DNA from: an uncultured Bacteroidia bacterium
Lineage (GTDB): Bacteria > Bacteroidota > Bacteroidia > Bacteroidales > F082
Direction of reading: 5' to 3'
Assembly: GCA_902767725.1 (NCBI GenBank)
Contig: CACXIM010000003.1
Span: forward strand, 1 to 64,000
DNA length: 64,000 nucleotides
The notes under the pieces were generated by a model that worked only from the letters and a program-made list of their open reading frames with translations, had not been told where the DNA came from and made no database searches. Numbering within the stretch: position 1 is the stretch's first letter; each line of letters starts with the position of its first letter. This document shows, in pieces, positions 60,848 to 64,000 of the stretch. The position numbers and the translations under genes are program-made.

Positions 60848-61387
60848 TTACTTGGCTTCGTGCTGGCACTGATGGCCTTCTTCGCCTTCGTGTTGGCACT
60901 TGTGGCCTTCACCTTCACCTTTGCAGCAGCTCTTTTCACCTTCGCAGCCATTGAGGCGCTCCATGATGAGGTCTTTCTGCTCGTCGACGGTCAGGTTGGC
61001 AAAGTTGTCCCACTTGGCCTTCATCTCGGCGCACTTCTTCTCGCATTCAGCCTTGGCTTCTTCAGTCATTTCGGCCATTTCCTTGCAGACTTGCTCGCCT
61101 TTGGCTTCCATCTCAGCCTTCTTGGCTTCCATTTCGGCGTCCATGGCGGTGAAAACGTCAGCGGCCTTCTTGTTCAGCTCGGCCTTGGCTTCGTCGGTCA
61201 TCTCGTCCCACTTGGCAAACTCTTCCTTCAGGGCGTGCATGGGGCATTCGTGTTTTTCTTCAACAACTTCGGTCTTCTCTTCCTGAACGGGTTCAGCAGG
61301 CTGGACGGGTTCCTTGGGAGTGTTGTTGCAGGCCACCATAAAGAGGCTGGCCAGTCCGAGTGTAAGAACTAATTTCTTCATTTTCAA
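60848..61387 (-). CDS. Lipoprotein with helical core and Cys/His-rich C-terminal tail
   Basis: This 179-residue protein (starts at 61387 or 61381) has a lipoprotein signal (MKKLVLTLGLASLFMVACNN). After a Pro/Glu-rich stretch it contains a predominantly Glu/Lys/Ala helical region (repeats like MEAKKAEMEAK and EAKAECEKKCAEMKAKWDNF), and ends with a metal-chelator-like tail of Cys and His (CEGEKSCCKGEGEGHKC and QHEGEEGHQCQHEAK). I do not recognise a family. The tail pattern suggests binding of a soft metal (Zn, Cu or Ni), and the coiled-coil-like core suggests a structural or sensing lipoprotein; both are inference. It is preceded by its own -7 box and followed by a terminator, so it is a single-gene unit. 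Confidence 0.75.
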   Translation of the reverse strand: MKMKKLVLTLGLASLFMVACNNTPKEPVQPAEPVQEEKTEVVEEKHECPMHALKEEFAKWDEMTDEAKAELNKKAADVFTAMDAEMEAKKAEMEAKGEQVCKEMAEMTEEAKAECEKKCAEMKAKWDNFANLTVDEQKDLIMERLNGCEGEKSCCKGEGEGHKCQHEGEEGHQCQHEAK

Positions 61388-61432
61388 TAAGTTTTAAATG
61401 TTGTTTAATGATTTTTTCTATTTTTGAGCGTG

Positions 61433-61440
61433 CAAAAGTA
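61433..61440 (-). promoter_or_regulatory. -7 box (TACTTTTG) for the Cys/His-rich lipoprotein
   Basis: TACTTTTGCACG on the minus strand, about 45 nt before the start codon at 61387. Confidence 0.55.
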
Positions 61441-61529
61441 CAAAATAATTCAAATGAGCGTAAAAAAATGTCTATTTTGGCCTAAAAAATCTTTTTTTTA
61501 ATAAGGTTGTTTATTTGTGGGGGAATGCC

Positions 61530-61537
61530 TAATTTTG
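61530..61537 (+). promoter_or_regulatory. -7 box (TAATTTTG) for the RhuM-like gene
   Basis: TAATTTTGCGGCC on the plus strand, about 61 nt before ATG 61599. Confidence 0.55.
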
Positions 61538-61598
61538 CGGCCTTATTTGTTGACAAAGGCAACGCTTGATTGACTCTTGCAAAGTGTTGAAAAACAAG

Positions 61599-62507
61599 AT
61601 GAATGGCAATTTGACAATATATCAACCATCTGGTGAATCCATTGTTGTTTATAAAAGTAATGATGGTGTAGTGCAACTGGAAGTCCAGTTGGCTAATGAG
61701 ACCGTGTGGTTGACATTAGATCAAATGGCAGAGCTTTTCCAGCGCAATAAATCAACCATTTCGCGCCACATCAAAAACATTTTTGAATGTGGAGAGTTGA
61801 GTCAAGACATGGTAGTTGCAAAAAATGCAACAACCACTCAGCACGGCGCTTTACAAGGTAAGACCCAAACCCACGAGGTGACATTTTATAACCTTGATAT
61901 GATTATTAGTATTGGGTATAGAGTCAACTCCATTCGTGGTGTGCAGTTCCGTCAATGGGCAAGCCGTGTTCTCAAAGAATACCTGCTTCGTGGTTATAGC
62001 ATCAACCAGCATCTGGTGTATATGGAACAACGCATCGACCATCAACTGCAGGAACATACGGAGCAAATACATGAGTTGCAGGACAAGGTTGATTTCTTTG
62101 TTCATACCTCGTTACCCCCAAAAGAAGGTGTGTTCTACAATGGGCAGATATTCGATGCATACGTTTTTGCAACGGATTTGATTAAGTCCGCGAAGAAAAG
62201 CATCACACTTATCGATAACTACATTGACGAGTCGGTTTTGCTGATGTTAGCTAAACGTAATGCTGGTGTTACTGCAAAAATCATCACACGAAGCATTTCC
62301 GACACGCTTAAACTTGACCTTGAAAAGCATAACAAGCAGTATTCACCGGTTGAGATACATGAGTCGGACAGATACCATGACCGTTTCCTCATCCTTGATG
62401 AAGACATTTATCATCTTGGAGCTTCACTGAAAGATCTTGGGAAGAAGTTGTTTGCGTTTTCGAAGATGGAGTTGCCTGGGGATGTGTTTTTTAATATTTT
62501 GGAGTGA
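61599..62507 (+). CDS. RhuM-type protein with C-terminal PLD-like domain
   Basis: This 302-residue protein (ATG 61599, MNGNLTIYQPSGESIVVY) begins with a RhuM/ORF6N-like DNA-binding domain: VQLANETVWLTLDQMAELFQRNKSTISRHIKNIFECGEL and the YYNLDVII-type VTFYNLDMIISIGYRVNSIRGVQFRQWASRVLKEYLLRGYSIN. The C-terminal part (SAKKSITLIDNYIDESVLLML, then SDRYHDRFLILDEDIYHLGASLKDLGKKLFAF) has an HDRFLILD/GASLKDLG pattern resembling one phospholipase-D-like catalytic half (H-x-(K/R)-x4-D). RhuM proteins are named from Salmonella but their function is unclear; this architecture may act as a nucleic-acid-targeting effector or regulator. The region is AT-rich. Its TGA overlaps the GTG of the downstream WG-repeat gene (GTGA), so the two are probably translated together. 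Confidence 0.82.
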   Translation: MNGNLTIYQPSGESIVVYKSNDGVVQLEVQLANETVWLTLDQMAELFQRNKSTISRHIKNIFECGELSQDMVVAKNATTTQHGALQGKTQTHEVTFYNLDMIISIGYRVNSIRGVQFRQWASRVLKEYLLRGYSINQHLVYMEQRIDHQLQEHTEQIHELQDKVDFFVHTSLPPKEGVFYNGQIFDAYVFATDLIKSAKKSITLIDNYIDESVLLMLAKRNAGVTAKIITRSISDTLKLDLEKHNKQYSPVEIHESDRYHDRFLILDEDIYHLGASLKDLGKKLFAFSKMELPGDVFFNILE

Positions 62508-63901
62508 AAAAAGAGAATTGCAGTAATAATTGCATAGTGGAGATGAGTATGGCTCTTGATAGTATAGATTATTACGATGACCCTTGGGCTGAAGAAGATT
62601 TGCTTAATGGCATATTCGGGGAAAAACAATCAAACGTTGGAGACCCAGTTTTGCATCACGTCCAATGTTTCGAAGGAGACAACCATTATTTGGGTGTAAT
62701 GGTTGAGGGGGCAGTTGTAATTCAAGCTAAATATGAAATAATCAGACTTATACCATTATTTGCTTTTCATCATCCTTATTTTTTGGCGGCCATAGGCAAT
62801 ACCATTGATGGGAAGAAAAGGTATGGTGTTTTATCTGATTTGAATGAGATAGTGTTCCCGATAATTTACGACAACATTGTTTGGTGGAAAAATAAAGGAG
62901 AGGATTGTTATGCGATAAAACTAAAACAAGGAGACAAATGTTTTTGCTATGATGTAAGAAGCAACTCACCATTATTTGAGATTGATGACTATAATAGTAT
63001 TGGGACTTTCCATGCATTTGATTATTACTCTAAAGTTGTTGAGGACCATATTAGTGAAATACAATGGACAGGTAAAAAATACTCTATTGTTAGGAAAGGG
63101 GACCATTATGGGATAATACTTAATGATGGAACAGTTGTTATTCCTCCAAAATTCAAAAAAATCACAGAATTTAATTTCTTTTTTGACAAAGGGCCCTGTG
63201 AAATGAGGGCTAATGTAGTATTTGATGATTATGTTGAGGGATGGATTGATTATCAGGGTTTAATTTTTGGATTTATCCCTATATGTTACAAGTCTGCAAA
63301 ACGTCTAAATGAAGATAGGTATATTGTCCTTGATGAAGAAGGTAAATACGGCATAATTGATAAATCAAATAATGTAATTTGTGGTTTCATTTATGATGAC
63401 TACGTTAAGCATGAGCCATATCAATCAGGCTGTTATTTTAGTAAAGACTATGTAATATTTCATAGTGATAATGGCTGGTCTGTTGTTGATGCAAAAACGG
63501 GTGTAAGCACTGCATATTACGATCAGATTTCTTGGCATTTTAGTTGTAAGTATTGCTATGTATCAAAAAACAGCAAAAAAGGTGTGATTAGTGTTTCGGG
63601 TGAAGAGGTGATACCTTGTATTTATGATAAGATTTCTGGTTTTAATGCGGATAAAGGAATAACTGCATCAAATGTGATATTTGAAGGGAAAGAAGGTTGT
63701 ATAGTTGACGCAAAATTTATTTCGCAAAAGGTCAAGAATACAAATAAAGATGCCACATCTTCAAGCAAATTATTTTTGCGTGAGCGCAAAACATACGAAA
63801 GATATTCAGGGACTTATGCTCAAGATGAAATGGGCTATAGTGACGATGATATAGACACAATATTCGATGGCGACCCCAGCGCTTATTGGAATATTGATTA
63901 A
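62504..63901 (+). CDS. WG-repeat protein
   Basis: This 465-residue protein has at least four WG-like repeats, seen as YGVLSDLNEIVFPIIYDNI, YGIILNDGTVVIPPKFKKI, YGIIDKSNNVICGFIYDDY and KGVISVSGEEVIPCIYDKI, spaced about 60-70 residues; each has the G-x-(I/V)-x5-(V/I)-IP-x-(F/Y)-(D/K) shape. No membrane segment, signal or enzyme motif is seen. The start is GTG at 62504, overlapping the RhuM-like gene's stop; ATGs at 62543 and 62549 are alternatives. The gene is AT-rich like its partner. WG-repeat domains are found in bacterial and phage-linked genes of unclear role; here the coupling to a RhuM/PLD protein is the clue. Function unknown. Confidence 0.8.
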   Translation: MKKENCSNNCIVEMSMALDSIDYYDDPWAEEDLLNGIFGEKQSNVGDPVLHHVQCFEGDNHYLGVMVEGAVVIQAKYEIIRLIPLFAFHHPYFLAAIGNTIDGKKRYGVLSDLNEIVFPIIYDNIVWWKNKGEDCYAIKLKQGDKCFCYDVRSNSPLFEIDDYNSIGTFHAFDYYSKVVEDHISEIQWTGKKYSIVRKGDHYGIILNDGTVVIPPKFKKITEFNFFFDKGPCEMRANVVFDDYVEGWIDYQGLIFGFIPICYKSAKRLNEDRYIVLDEEGKYGIIDKSNNVICGFIYDDYVKHEPYQSGCYFSKDYVIFHSDNGWSVVDAKTGVSTAYYDQISWHFSCKYCYVSKNSKKGVISVSGEEVIPCIYDKISGFNADKGITASNVIFEGKEGCIVDAKFISQKVKNTNKDATSSSKLFLRERKTYERYSGTYAQDEMGYSDDDIDTIFDGDPSAYWNID

Positions 63902-63921
63902 TCAGTATAATATACAGTTTT

Positions 63922-64000
63922 TTAACGAGTATATCCAATTTCTCCAAAAATAGAATCTAAAGGTTGAACACGTCCAACGGATGTTGCCATGTTACCCGAT
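63922..64000 (-). CDS. Possible partial gene at the right window edge
   Basis: On the minus strand an open frame enters from the edge and ends at TAA (63922-63924), reading SGNMATSVGRVQPLDSIF and GEIGYTR. It has no recognisable family; the residue mix looks protein-like. A short internal ATG would give 22 residues only. Shown because it could be the 3' end of a gene beyond the window. Confidence 0.3.
   Translation of the reverse strand, partial: SGNMATSVGRVQPLDSIFGEIGYTR

Overview
The window reads as a chromosome segment of a Bacteroidota (Bacteroidetes) bacterium, most likely an uncultured member of the order Bacteroidales. The evidence is the presence of SprA and several secreted proteins with type IX secretion (T9SS) C-terminal sorting domains, phylum-typical families (DUF4271, DUF4249, DUF4424, GH92 mannosidase, PPi-type phosphofructokinase, C10 peptidase), and recurrent TAnnTTTG -7 promoter boxes just upstream of genes. 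No rRNA, ribosomal protein operon or species marker is present, so a finer placement is not possible from the sequence alone.

Layout. 1-735: a Y1/HUH (IS200-like, RAYT-type) transposase flanked by inverted CCCC-GTA-GGGG / CCCC-TAC-GGGG palindromes. 725-9511: M16 peptidase, a secreted subtilisin with a sorting domain, an outer-membrane-like protein, Kdo transferase (waaA) and pdxA. 9561-16004: three tandem, paralogous secreted Asp-box proteins with sorting domains. 16209-25240: GH92 lipoprotein mannosidase, phosphofructokinase, C10 cysteine peptidase, a zinc-ribbon membrane protein and EttA. 25386-29515: two glycosyltransferases and an LptF/LptG permease. 29581-32308: a PAS-like small protein and a tandem pair of DUF4424 secreted proteins. 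32363-34745: pta-ackA acetate pathway. 34924-41290: DUF4271, hemD, rnpA, yidD, S41 peptidase, an O-antigen-ligase-like protein and cdd. 41287-47244: CPBP protease, dusB, HAD hydrolase, a CAU tRNA, a membrane protein, sdaA and thiL. 47416-60460: uvrC and the minus-strand cluster ruvA-sprA-gcvH-vanZ-like-tonB, then a DUF4249 lipoprotein. 60461-64000: a repeat-bearing gap, a Cys/His-rich lipoprotein, and an AT-rich pair (RhuM/PLD-like protein plus WG-repeat protein).

How the parts fit. SprA is the outer-membrane translocon of T9SS, and five proteins here (subtilisin, three Asp-box proteins, C10 peptidase) carry the matching C-terminal signal, so exporter and cargo are co-located. WaaA, LptF/G, the ligase-like protein and two glycosyltransferases point to surface polysaccharide and LPS assembly. 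Pta/AckA, PPi-PFK and SdaA suit a fermentative lifestyle.

The most unusual aspect is the noncoding sequence. At least nine distinct palindromic repeat types occur. The most striking is a composite element of about 125-139 bp present in five copies (20538, 26634, 37242, 43275, 49225). Each copy has two local hairpins as arms and an inner GCGGCGGC/GCCGCCGC stem, and each sits within a few bases of a stop codon. Other repeats are inserted in frame inside waaA and the ligase-like gene, and a single 92-bp cloverleaf-like element lies between pta and ackA.
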